6,773 nt of DNA from Bacteroidales bacterium UBA4788 (GCA_002402965.1 DHGW01000005.1:17858-24630); one strand, 5' to 3'. Counted from the first letter of the stretch, positions 1 to 6,773 are shown. Notes: a model not told the origin generated them from the letters alone. Numbers and translations are program-made.

Positions 1-59
1 ATGATGATACCCTCAGTCAGACCTTCTCCGATATCCGGGAATTTGAATATATATCTCAT
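1..59 (-). CDS. pdhC: Dihydrolipoamide acyltransferase (E2), N-terminal fragment
   Basis: This is the first 19 codons of a gene that runs off the left edge. Reading the minus strand from an ATG at 59 gives MRYIFKFPDIGEGLTEGII. The PDIGEG...EG pattern is the characteristic opening of the lipoyl domain of 2-oxoacid dehydrogenase E2 subunits. The lipoylated lysine, the E1/E3-binding domain and the catalytic domain would lie outside the window. The E2 protein carries the acyl group from E1 on its lipoyl arm and transfers it to CoA. The start lies only 4 bases after the E1 beta stop codon, so the gene is very likely the third cistron of the same operon and translationally coupled. No Shine-Dalgarno sequence precedes it. 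The pyruvate assignment follows the E1 subunits and is inferred; a branched-chain E2 is the alternative. Confidence 0.82.
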   Translation of the reverse strand, partial: MRYIFKFPDIGEGLTEGII

Positions 60-63
60 TGCT

Positions 64-1041
64 TCAGAATTTTATAGTTCTCTCAATCTCGTAGAAGATT
101 TTCTCCGGGGTGATAAGGTAATGGTGTTCTCCCCTGGCGTATGGCACTATCACGTCAAATGCAGCTACTCTCTTCGGTGGTGCCTCGAGGTGGAGGAATG
201 CCTCCTCGTTTGCCACAGCCATGATCTCAGATCCCACGCCGAAGCTGCGGGGCTCCTCGCCCACGAATATGATCCTTCCGGTTTTTTTGACAGAAGCTGT
301 AATAGTCTCCTTGTCAAGGGGATATATCGTTCTCAGGTCTATCAGCTCAACCGAGTATCCTGCCTCCTTCGCCATTACCATCGCCTTCTGCACCTCGCGT
401 ATCATAGCGCCGTAAGCAACCACGGTAACATCGGTGCCCTGTGACAGGACCTTGGCTTTGCCGATAGGAACTGAGAATTTTTCTTCACTTACTTCCTGCT
501 TTATTGCGCGGTAGATGCGCTTGGGCTCGAGGAAGAGCACAGGGTCGTCACTCTCGATGGCGGAGATTAGCAGACCTTTTGCATCGTGCGGTGTGGACGG
601 GACAACCACCTTCAGTCCCGGTATGTGTGCGAATATAGCTTCCATGCTCTCGGAGTGGTGCTCGAGGGCGTTGATTCCGCCGCCATAGGGGAGGCGGATC
701 ACGATCGGCATTTTATACTTACCGCGCGACCTGTTGTGCATTCGTGTTATGTGCGAGATGATCTGGTTGAAGGCAGGATAGATGAATCCGCAGAACTGCA
801 TCTCAATTACCGGACGCAGTCCGGCAGCAGCCATCCCTACCGCCGTGCCGGCGATGCCTGACTCGGCCAGGGGTGAGTCAAAGACCCTCTCCATACCGTG
901 TTTCTTCTGTAACCCTTCAGTAACCCTGAAGACGCCGCCCTCGAAGCCGACATCCTCGCCATAGACTACAACGCTCTTGTCCTCAGTGAGTTTGATATCC
1001 AGCGCGTCATTGACGGCATTTACAATATTCATTGCTTTCAT
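64..1041 (-). CDS. pdhB: 2-oxoacid (probably pyruvate) dehydrogenase E1 component, beta subunit
   Basis: This 325-residue protein has the full length usual for the family. It pairs with E1 alpha in a cytoplasmic alpha2beta2 thiamine-diphosphate enzyme that decarboxylates a 2-oxoacid and reductively acylates the E2 lipoyl group. A transketolase-like pyrimidine-binding domain covers about residues 4-180, with GEDVG at 28-32 and the LAESG motif at 58-62. Glu60 should be the residue that activates the thiamine aminopyrimidine. The HHSES segment at 128-132 is the active-site histidine loop. The C-terminal transketolase domain, about 195-317, includes VVAYGAM (207-213) and DLRTIYPLD (235-243). The ATG at 1041 overlaps the E1 alpha stop as ATGA, which supports this start and coupled translation. 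Family assignment is secure. Substrate is less so: overall it resembles Gram-positive PdhB, but branched-chain and acetoin dehydrogenase beta subunits are close relatives. Confidence 0.95.
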   Translation of the reverse strand: MKAMNIVNAVNDALDIKLTEDKSVVVYGEDVGFEGGVFRVTEGLQKKHGMERVFDSPLAESGIAGTAVGMAAAGLRPVIEMQFCGFIYPAFNQIISHITRMHNRSRGKYKMPIVIRLPYGGGINALEHHSESMEAIFAHIPGLKVVVPSTPHDAKGLLISAIESDDPVLFLEPKRIYRAIKQEVSEEKFSVPIGKAKVLSQGTDVTVVAYGAMIREVQKAMVMAKEAGYSVELIDLRTIYPLDKETITASVKKTGRIIFVGEEPRSFGVGSEIMAVANEEAFLHLEAPPKRVAAFDVIVPYARGEHHYLITPEKIFYEIERTIKF

Positions 1042-2126
1042 TTACGTGCGTTTTTCCATTGTAAGAATTTCTCATGTTCAATCTGCTGGTCGCGGAGATC
1101 CTGCGGCATCTCTGCATAGGTGTATTTGAATGCATCTTCGAGCGGGTACTGAACGGTCTGTTCGGTCTCCATGAACTGCCTGTCGATCTCCTTCTCATAC
1201 TCGTCTATAAGCTTTTTCTCAGCGGCGTCTGACCACAGCTTCTTCTTCTCAAGGAAGAGCTTCATGCGGCGAAGCGGATCCTTCATGTCCCATTCCTTCT
1301 CCTCATCGGTAGTGCGGTACTTGGTAGGGTCATCGGAGGTGGTGTGAGCACCCTTACGGTATGTGACAGCCTCGATCAGCACTGCCTGTTGCTCCTTACG
1401 GGCATACTCATGGGCATATCTGAAAGCCGCCAGCATGGCGAAGATGTCATTGCCATCGACCTTAATTCCCTTTATGCCGTATGCTTTTGACTTTATTGCC
1501 ATGTTTATGCTTGCGGTCTGCATCTTCACGGGCACCGAAATAGCGTACTGATTATTCTGTATCACGAAGATCACCGGCACCTTCCATACTCCGGCGAAAT
1601 TGAGCGCCTCATGGAAATCGCCCTCCGATGTTCCTCCATCGCCCACGAATGCCATAACCACCTCATCCTTTTTTTGATAACGGATGGCGTATCCTATCCC
1701 GGATGCATGAAGAAGCTGTGATGCAATCGGCACGGAGGAGGGAAGCATATGATTTGCTCCCGCGAACTTAGTACCCTCTTCGAATCCCATATTGAACATG
1801 AAAACATCTTTCATTGTAGCCCCCTTGGCCAGCCAGGCACCCAGCTCGCGGAAGGCCGGCACAAGCCAGTCGTCATGCCTCAGAACAGCTCCGGCGGCAA
1901 CGCCAATAGCCTCCTGACCGTAGTTGGGAGGGTAGGTGTAGACACGTCCCTGTCGCTGGTACGAGACAATCATGTGGTCCAGCGTCCTGACAAAGAGCAT
2001 ATCCTTATATAGTTTAAGCATCTCGTCATCGGAGAGCTTCGGCATCAGCTCCTTGCTGATCACCTTTCCGTTGTTGTCAATTACCTGCAGCATTTTGTCT
2101 TCTGCAGGGTCAAACTGGTCGAACAT
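1038..2126 (-). CDS. pdhA: 2-oxoacid (probably pyruvate) dehydrogenase E1 component, alpha subunit
   Basis: This 362-residue protein is the thiamine-diphosphate-binding half of the E1 decarboxylase and the first gene of the operon. The cofactor motif is visible: GDG at 162-164, followed 26 residues later by NN at 191-192, which together bind magnesium and the diphosphate. The GQEA segment at 70-73 and the loop GAHTTSDDPTKYRT (259-272), with His261, are typical of E1 alpha. The N-terminal stretch (IDNNGKVISKELMPKLSDD, 16-34), followed by RTLD at 47-50 and RQG at 58-60, resembles the PdhA type of Bacillus more than BkdA; this is why pyruvate is favoured, but it is a judgement from memory. The ATG at 2126 has no Shine-Dalgarno sequence. 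It is followed by in-frame acidic residues and then the conserved region, so a start much further downstream would cut into the family core. The gene ends in a 4-base overlap with E1 beta. Confidence 0.95.
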   Translation of the reverse strand: MFDQFDPAEDKMLQVIDNNGKVISKELMPKLSDDEMLKLYKDMLFVRTLDHMIVSYQRQGRVYTYPPNYGQEAIGVAAGAVLRHDDWLVPAFRELGAWLAKGATMKDVFMFNMGFEEGTKFAGANHMLPSSVPIASQLLHASGIGYAIRYQKKDEVVMAFVGDGGTSEGDFHEALNFAGVWKVPVIFVIQNNQYAISVPVKMQTASINMAIKSKAYGIKGIKVDGNDIFAMLAAFRYAHEYARKEQQAVLIEAVTYRKGAHTTSDDPTKYRTTDEEKEWDMKDPLRRMKLFLEKKKLWSDAAEKKLIDEYEKEIDRQFMETEQTVQYPLEDAFKYTYAEMPQDLRDQQIEHEKFLQWKNARK

Positions 2127-2153
2127 ATTGAGTTTTGTTTAACGTTTCTTTCA

Positions 2154-2180
2154 TAAAAGACAAACAAAGCCCCCGTTTGT
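2154..2180 (-). terminator. Weak terminator-like hairpin between the glycosidase gene and the E1 operon
   Basis: On the minus strand ACAAAC and GTTTGT (2180-2175 and 2165-2160) can pair across a 9-base GGGGGCTTT loop, and CTTTTA follows. The 6-bp stem is AT-rich and the T run is short, so this is at best a weak terminator for the upstream glycosidase gene. It lies about 33 bases before the E1 alpha start and could equally be an operator-like dyad or a leader hairpin for the dehydrogenase operon. It may also be chance. Confidence 0.25.
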
Positions 2181-2244
2181 TCAGCAAATTGTCAGTCAGG
2201 TTGAACACATGGGATGGCCGGGCCCTTACAGGCCTGGAATCAGG

Positions 2245-2272
2245 GAGCTTTGACTGAGAAAATCAGAAGCTT
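2245..2272 (-). other. Imperfect hairpin downstream of the glycosidase gene
   Basis: Plus-strand AGCTT (2246-2250) pairs with AAGCT (2267-2271), and CTGA (2254-2257) pairs with TCAG (2263-2266) around a GAAAA loop; a 3-base bulge TGA separates the two stems. It sits about 30 bases past the glycosidase stop codon, where a transcript end would be expected, but no T tract follows on the minus strand. A second small stem, CCTG-GAAT-CAGG, lies beside it at 2233-2244. Together they might help 3'-end formation. The rest of the 2127-2303 gap shows no gene and no convincing promoter. Confidence 0.25.
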
Positions 2273-2303
2273 GTCCGGGAGGGAGTATCAGCCGGGTGGG
2301 GAT

Positions 2304-4421
2304 TTATTTGGGGGTCACGGAGGCATAATCGATTTTCCATGAAATCAGTGAGCCATCCTGGCTCTCCATCCTTATCCTTCGGACCTTTCCCTCCACAATC
2401 TGCGAGATGATATTACCGCCGGCGGCGGTAACAACAGGTGATCCGTATCCGGAGGGTTCATGAATCAGAAGAGTGTAAGGGTCAGAGGCAACCGGCCTGC
2501 TGGCACCCGACAGGACTCCGGCTTCCCATTCAACATCGGAAAGGTCAGCGGCTCCGCAACTGATATGTCTTGACGTTGCAAGCACCTGCGGATTCGGCTG
2601 AGCCGGCCTGATGCAGTAGAGCTGGCAGTTGTACTGCGGATCCGGTTTGTCAAAGACTATCTTATCGGTTACTGTGCCAAGGAAGGTGTCGGACCAGAAC
2701 TCATAAAGCAGGTACTCCTTCCCCTGTTCAAGCCCCAGCTCGCCAAGGCTGATCTCTTTTTCCTTCTCACCAAGCCTGCCCAGTACGCACCATCTCTCCC
2801 ACGGGAGGTTCATCTCAAGCATGAAGAGGTCGAAGGGCGAGGTGCGGCTCCCGTCACTCTCTCTTTCGCCTGATCCGCTCATCTCAGTGAGGGTTCGGTT
2901 AAGGTTTGCCGACCTGGAGGGGTCCAGGTCAAATACCTGGCCCGGCATGGTAAAGAGAACAGGAAGTGACTTCTGTGCCGGGATGATGAGGTCAGTGTGA
3001 TAGACTTGCGGTTTGTCGGTGACCATGAAAAGCGATCCGGTAAGCGAGGTAGCCATGCAGGAACGGTATGCCTCCTGTGGTGTGAGCTCAATATGGTCAG
3101 GGTCATTCCGCCAGACAACATTATTGAAGGAGTTGTACTGGGCGAGAGCCGTGTAGCCGTAACCGTCATTGCCTATCCGGCAGCCGTCAGCAAGGCCCAC
3201 CACGCCCGGCAGCACTCCCCAGCATGCCAGCAGGAAGTTATCACGCCCGGTCTCTTCACGAACCCTTTGTACTACGTTCCTGAAGGCCTCTTCCCTTTCG
3301 GCGGAGCCGTTGAGGAAGAAGCCACTGTGGCTGTTGTATCCCTCGAAGAGGAGGTGTCTGAGTGCGTCAAGTTTGAAATAGCTCCAGCCGGTCTCCCTGA
3401 ACCTGCTGTAGACCGGGGTTATTACCGAATCCAGCATCGCCGGCTCCGCACCGTTGAGGATATAGCCTATCCACCTGCCATTGGCGGGCATGCCCGAACC
3501 GTCCCTGACGAACCATTCGCGGTGAGCGGAGACCCAGGCTGAGTCATGCACCGCCACATTGGTCCAGATCCCCGGTTTCAGCCCCTTCGAACTTATATAA
3601 GACGCAAGGCTGTCGAGTCCCGAAGGAAACTTCTCATTCGGGGTGATCCATGCTTCCGGTTTTCCGCCGGACTGCTGGTAACCGTCGTCTATCTGCAGGT
3701 AATCAAGTCCGTATGGCAACATTGTCTCAGCAACAACGTCGGCCGCTTCCCTGACATTTTCCTCGGTGATAGCCGTCTTGTATGCGAACCAGGAGCACCA
3801 TCCCGCCACCGGTTCTTTCCAGACCTCGTATTTCCATGGTTCGAAGTACCGGAGGCCCCTGTGAACCTGGTAATAGCGGGGCCTGAACCTGAAGGTGACT
3901 TCGTTTCCGGTCATGCTCAGCGAATATGTCATGCCGGAACTGTCCGCTGCCAGGGGAACAATCTTCAGTGAAGCCGAGGTGTATGACTGGTCTGCTGAGA
4001 GGAGCCAGTCCGACTGCCTGTCGTAAACGGCCCTGTTTAGCAGGCTGTGGCTGGGTCCGTATGTATGCCTGATAACCTGTGTTCCCTCAATGCGGCGGTC
4101 AGCCTCGCAGGTGAACGACTCCTTCCCGGCCCGGATGGTACCTGTGATTGTCATCCTGCCTCCCGATACTGAGGAGATGGTAAAAATGTGGGAGACCATG
4201 CCGTTACGCTCCTCCTTCAGTTCCTTGACAGTGAAAGCGGAGGGAGGGATGTCCGTTTCCAGGGTAAGGATCTCCGTGCCGCCATAGCTGAGGATGACAG
4301 AGCTGCCATCACGTGCCAGTTCCCCGGGTGCATTCGGGGGCTCAGATCCGGTAGTTGAGGATTTGCACATTGAAAGGCTCAGAGACAGGAGTATGATAAT
4401 GATTGTAAGTGACCGGTTCAT
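2304..4421 (-). CDS. Clan GH-D (GH36/GH27-like) glycoside hydrolase, probable alpha-galactosidase lipoprotein
   Basis: A 705-residue enzyme counted from the ATG at 4421. It probably cleaves alpha-linked galactose or a related sugar outside the cytoplasm. Residues 1-19 are a short signal peptide (MNR, then a run of Ile/Leu) ending in Cys19, suggesting a lipoprotein; the residue before the cysteine is Met18, unusual for a lipobox. A beta-rich N-terminal domain (about 25-190) precedes a TIM barrel with GWCSWFAY (207-214), YLQIDDGYQ (241-249), YFKLDAL (348-354) and CRIGND (414-419). By comparison with clan GH-D, Asp352 should be the nucleophile. Asp419, in an RxxxD arrangement as in GH27, should be the acid/base. 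WRNDPDHIEL follows at 437-446, and a C-terminal beta domain begins around 530. An in-frame TTG at 4445 would add 8 residues, but it falls inside a candidate -7 promoter element, so the ATG is preferred. The gene stands alone, divergent from the peptidase gene. Fold and catalytic class are well supported; the exact sugar cannot be read from sequence, and alpha-N-acetylgalactosaminidase is possible. Confidence 0.85.
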   Translation of the reverse strand: MNRSLTIIIILLSLSLSMCKSSTTGSEPPNAPGELARDGSSVILSYGGTEILTLETDIPPSAFTVKELKEERNGMVSHIFTISSVSGGRMTITGTIRAGKESFTCEADRRIEGTQVIRHTYGPSHSLLNRAVYDRQSDWLLSADQSYTSASLKIVPLAADSSGMTYSLSMTGNEVTFRFRPRYYQVHRGLRYFEPWKYEVWKEPVAGWCSWFAYKTAITEENVREAADVVAETMLPYGLDYLQIDDGYQQSGGKPEAWITPNEKFPSGLDSLASYISSKGLKPGIWTNVAVHDSAWVSAHREWFVRDGSGMPANGRWIGYILNGAEPAMLDSVITPVYSRFRETGWSYFKLDALRHLLFEGYNSHSGFFLNGSAEREEAFRNVVQRVREETGRDNFLLACWGVLPGVVGLADGCRIGNDGYGYTALAQYNSFNNVVWRNDPDHIELTPQEAYRSCMATSLTGSLFMVTDKPQVYHTDLIIPAQKSLPVLFTMPGQVFDLDPSRSANLNRTLTEMSGSGERESDGSRTSPFDLFMLEMNLPWERWCVLGRLGEKEKEISLGELGLEQGKEYLLYEFWSDTFLGTVTDKIVFDKPDPQYNCQLYCIRPAQPNPQVLATSRHISCGAADLSDVEWEAGVLSGASRPVASDPYTLLIHEPSGYGSPVVTAAGGNIISQIVEGKVRRIRMESQDGSLISWKIDYASVTPK

Positions 4422-4442
4422 GACAGGTGGAATTGGGATACC

Positions 4443-4450
4443 CAAATTTA
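4443..4450 (-). promoter_or_regulatory. Candidate Bacteroidota -7 element for the glycosidase gene
   Basis: The minus strand reads TAAATTTG, a full match to the Bacteroidota TAnnTTTG -7 consensus, with 21 bases between it and the glycosidase ATG. This would give a short leader. No TTG or TTTG -33 element is seen 19-21 bases further upstream, so the promoter is only half supported. The TTG alternative start codon overlaps this element, which argues against its use. Confidence 0.4.
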
Positions 4451-4524
4451 TTTAAAAAGTGCCTTCTTCCGGACTCGCCGATTCATTATCTGCCTGCGGG
4501 AATGTGAAGAAATGTTAACGCCCG

Positions 4525-4538
4525 CCGGTGATAACCGG
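4525..4538. repeat. Short GC-rich dyad CCGGT-GATA-ACCGG
   Basis: A perfect 5-bp inverted repeat with a 4-base loop lies in the middle of the divergent intergenic region, about 55 bases before the peptidase start and just over 100 bases before the glycosidase start. It could be a small operator or a hairpin. At this length chance is a serious alternative. Confidence 0.25.
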
Positions 4539-4554
4539 ATTAAGTTTAAATTAG

Positions 4555-4573
4555 CTGATTATTATGCAATCAG
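4555..4573. promoter_or_regulatory. Operator-like dyad upstream of the M16 peptidase gene
   Basis: CTGATT (4555-4560) and AATCAG (4568-4573) form a perfect 6-bp inverted repeat with a 7-base spacer ATTATGC. A G-T wobble and an A-T pair extend it to 8 positions per arm (AGCTGATT...AATCAGTT). A 19-base dyad ending 20 bases before the start codon is the right size and place for a regulator site or a leader hairpin. No regulator gene is in the window, so the role is inferred only from position. Confidence 0.3.
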
Positions 4574-4593
4574 TTAACCCAATCTCCAAAATC

Positions 4594-6773
4594 ATGAAGA
4601 ACTTGTTCAAAGTAGCTTTGCTCTTATTGCTTGTTACAGCTGTCTCCTGCCAGAAGAAGTCAGGTAATGAACTCTCTCTCCCGTTTGAAAAGTACGAACT
4701 TGAGAACGGACTGGATGTTATTCTGCATCAGGACCTCTCAGATCCCATTGTCTCGGTGGCAATCTACTATCATGTAGGCTCCAACCGTGAGGTTCCGGGT
4801 CGCACCGGTTTTGCACACCTGTTTGAGCACATGATGTTCCAGCAGAGTGAGAACGTTCCTGAAGATCAGTATTTCAGGCTGATTCAGACTGCAGGCGGGA
4901 CGCTTAACGGTTCCACCAACCAGGACAGGACCAATTATTACGAGACGGTGCCGAAGAACGCCCTTGAGATGGTACTGTGGATGGAGTCTGACCGTATGGG
5001 GTATCTTGCAAACACCATCACAAAGCAGGCGTTTGCCATTCAGCAGAACGTGGTTCAGAACGAAAAGCGCCAGAACTATGACAACAGGCCTTATGGTCAT
5101 TCGTCAACTGTAATGTCAAAAGCGTTGTTCCCCGAGGGCCATCCCTACAGCTGGACAACCATCGGTGAAATGAAGGATCTTTTCAATGCTACAGTTGAAG
5201 ATGTGAAGGAGTTCCACGGACGTTATTACATACCGAGCAATGCAACCCTCTCGATTGCAGGGGACTTTGACCCTGCAGCGGTAAAGGAACTGGTTAAGAA
5301 ATACTTTGGAGAGATACCGGCAGGGGCTGCCGTGGATAAGATGGCTCCCATGCCCGTGACACTTGCTGAGACGAAGAAGCTTTATCATGAAGACAACTTT
5401 GCAAACACTGCACAGTACACGATGGCCTTCCCTTCTGCCGAAATGTATAACCCTGATGCCTACGCGTTGACGATCCTGGGTGATATCCTAGCCGGGGGCA
5501 AGAAGTCACCGATGTACAATGTGCTCGTAAAAGAGAAAAAGCTAACCTCCGGTGTGGGCGCCTACAACTCGGCACAGCTGCTTGCCGGCACATTCCGTGT
5601 TTCTGTTAATGCCAACCCCGGCGTCTCACTGACAGAGATCGAGAAAGCCATTTTTGAATCTCTGGAACGTTTTGAGGCTGAGGGTTTCACCGAAAAAGAT
5701 CTCGAGAAGGTAAAGGCCGGACAGGAGACCCGCTTCTATAACATGATAAGCAGTGTTGACGGTAAGTCGAAACAGCTTGCCGAATACAACATGTACGCCG
5801 GTGACCCCGGGTATTACAAGAAGGATATGGAGGCGATGATGACCGTCACCGTTGACGATGTGAAGCGCGTTTATGAGAAGTACATCAAGGGTAAGAATTA
5901 TGTAGCTACGAGCTTTGTTCCGAAAGGTCAGGTTGAACTTGCTGCCGAAGGGTCTGTCAATGCCGGCATAGTGGAGGAGAACGTCCTCACTGCCACAGAA
6001 GTGAAAATTGAGACAGGTGCTGCTGAAGAGATTCAGAAGACCCCGACCTCGTTTGACCGTTCCGTGCAGCCTCCCCTTGGCCCGGATGTATCGGTTACTG
6101 TTCCTCCGGTATGGAAGTCATCACTGGCCAACGGCATGAAGATTTACGGCATACAGCATATGGAAGTGCCTCTCATACAGTACAATATTGTCATAGAGGG
6201 AGGCCACATGCTGGATGACATCAGTGCGCCGGGTGTAGCCAACATGCTGGCTATGATGCTTAATGAGGGTACAAAGAACAAGACTCCGGAGGAGCTTGAG
6301 GAGGAGATCGATCTTCTGGGAGCAACGATCAGGATCGGAGCAGGCGATGAAGAAATAACCGTGAGCGTCAACACCCTCGCCCGCAATTTTGAAAAGACAC
6401 TTGCCATCGTTGAGGAGATGTTGCTTCAGCCACGTTGGGACTCCGCCGCTTTTGAACTGGCCAGAACCCGTACAATCAACGGCCTGAGAAGGAACTCCAT
6501 CGACCCGACCTATCTCGGATCAATGGCGCTCAACAAGCTCATCCTCGGTGAGAAAAACGTCTATGCCACTGATGTGTCAGGCACACCTGAAAGTGTAAAG
6601 ACGATGACAATGGAACAGCTCAAGGCATTCTATGAAAAGAATTTCTCTCCTTCAGTCGCGCGCTTTCTTGTTGTGGGAGCCATAGATCAGCCTAGGGTTG
6701 AGAAGGGCCTGGCATCGCTGAATACCAACTGGGCTGCCAAAGAGGTGCAGATGCCTGAAGTGTCATTTGCCGG
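4594..6773 (+). CDS. M16 family zinc metallopeptidase lipoprotein (two-domain), 3' end outside window
   Basis: An uninterrupted frame of 726 codons reaches the right edge without a stop. Residues 1-19 (MKNLFK, a leucine run, then TAVSC) are a lipoprotein signal with Cys19 as the lipidated residue, so the protein should sit in the cell envelope facing the periplasm or exterior. The first M16 domain carries the inverted zinc motif HLFEH (75-79): His75 and His79 bind zinc and Glu78 is the catalytic base. Glu157 in NEKRQ is the expected third ligand, 77 residues after His79, close to the usual spacing. NGSTNQDRTNYYE after the zinc motif is also typical. The second domain begins near residue 500; there the zinc motif position reads NMLAM (550-554), with all three key residues lost, as in the non-catalytic half of two-domain M16 proteins. 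It likely degrades peptides or processes envelope proteins. The ATG has no Shine-Dalgarno sequence but places the signal peptide correctly. The gene is divergent from the glycosidase gene across 172 bases. Confidence 0.95.
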   Translation, partial: MKNLFKVALLLLLVTAVSCQKKSGNELSLPFEKYELENGLDVILHQDLSDPIVSVAIYYHVGSNREVPGRTGFAHLFEHMMFQQSENVPEDQYFRLIQTAGGTLNGSTNQDRTNYYETVPKNALEMVLWMESDRMGYLANTITKQAFAIQQNVVQNEKRQNYDNRPYGHSSTVMSKALFPEGHPYSWTTIGEMKDLFNATVEDVKEFHGRYYIPSNATLSIAGDFDPAAVKELVKKYFGEIPAGAAVDKMAPMPVTLAETKKLYHEDNFANTAQYTMAFPSAEMYNPDAYALTILGDILAGGKKSPMYNVLVKEKKLTSGVGAYNSAQLLAGTFRVSVNANPGVSLTEIEKAIFESLERFEAEGFTEKDLEKVKAGQETRFYNMISSVDGKSKQLAEYNMYAGDPGYYKKDMEAMMTVTVDDVKRVYEKYIKGKNYVATSFVPKGQVELAAEGSVNAGIVEENVLTATEVKIETGAAEEIQKTPTSFDRSVQPPLGPDVSVTVPPVWKSSLANGMKIYGIQHMEVPLIQYNIVIEGGHMLDDISAPGVANMLAMMLNEGTKNKTPEELEEEIDLLGATIRIGAGDEEITVSVNTLARNFEKTLAIVEEMLLQPRWDSAAFELARTRTINGLRRNSIDPTYLGSMALNKLILGEKNVYATDVSGTPESVKTMTMEQLKAFYEKNFSPSVARFLVVGAIDQPRVEKGLASLNTNWAAKEVQMPEVSFA

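Noticed and set aside
1..444. Plus-strand open frame of 147 codons
   Set aside because: It is antisense to E1 beta and the E2 start, both of which have clear conserved motifs; the translated product resembles nothing recognisable.
2997..3542. Plus-strand open frame of 181 codons inside the glycosidase gene
   Set aside because: It is antisense to the barrel domain, including the acid/base and nucleophile motifs, and has no recognisable domain. Long antisense frames are common opposite moderately GC-rich coding sequence.
4422..4445. TTG start at 4445 for the glycosidase, adding 8 residues
   Set aside because: It would put MGIPIPPV before a normal lysine/arginine-plus-hydrophobic signal peptide, and the TTG lies within the candidate -7 element. 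The ATG at 4421 gives a typical signal peptide.
4541..4548. TAAGTTTA as a -7 element for the peptidase gene
   Set aside because: It misses the final G of TAnnTTTG and has no TTG-type -33 element at 19-21 bases upstream, so it is not supported as a promoter.
4738..5593. Three minus-strand open frames of about 90-120 codons
   Set aside because: They lie opposite the M16 peptidase, whose frame is continuous and carries the zinc motif, so they are shadows.
1..6773. Possible undescribed multi-gene system
   Set aside because: The genes belong to well-known families (2-oxoacid dehydrogenase, GH-D glycosidase, M16 peptidase), are in separate transcription units, and share no visible functional link. 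No repeats arrays, mobile elements or RNA genes were seen.

Overview
The window most likely comes from a Bacteroidota (Bacteroidetes) chromosome of fairly balanced GC content. The evidence is indirect. Two predicted lipoproteins sit side by side. None of the four visible gene starts has a Shine-Dalgarno sequence. A TAnnTTTG-type -7 element lies just upstream of one gene, and the protein families present are common in that phylum. No rRNA, tRNA, mobile element or CRISPR array was seen.

Layout: positions 1-2126 (minus strand) hold a tightly packed 2-oxoacid dehydrogenase operon read right to left: E1 alpha (2126-1038), E1 beta (1041-64, overlapping by ATGA) and the first 19 codons of an E2 lipoyl-acyltransferase (59 to the window edge). 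A 177-base gap (2127-2303) holds only weak hairpins. Positions 2304-4421 (minus strand) encode a roughly 705-residue lipoprotein-like glycoside hydrolase of clan GH-D (GH36/GH27-like, alpha-galactosidase type). A 172-base divergent intergenic region (4422-4593) contains a candidate promoter element and two small dyads. From 4594 to the right edge (plus strand) runs an M16 zinc metallopeptidase lipoprotein with an active N-terminal domain and a degenerate second domain, cut off by the window.

The E1/E2 genes work together: E1 decarboxylates a 2-oxoacid (pyruvate favoured by sequence resemblance) and passes the acyl group to the lipoyl arm of E2, giving acyl-CoA. The glycosidase and the peptidase are independent envelope proteins, one for alpha-galactoside-type sugars and one for peptides. 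Nothing in the sequence ties them to the dehydrogenase. I see no convincing undescribed multi-gene system. The points most worth a second look are the divergent GH-D lipoprotein, the operator-like dyad before the peptidase gene, and the unassigned substrate of the dehydrogenase.
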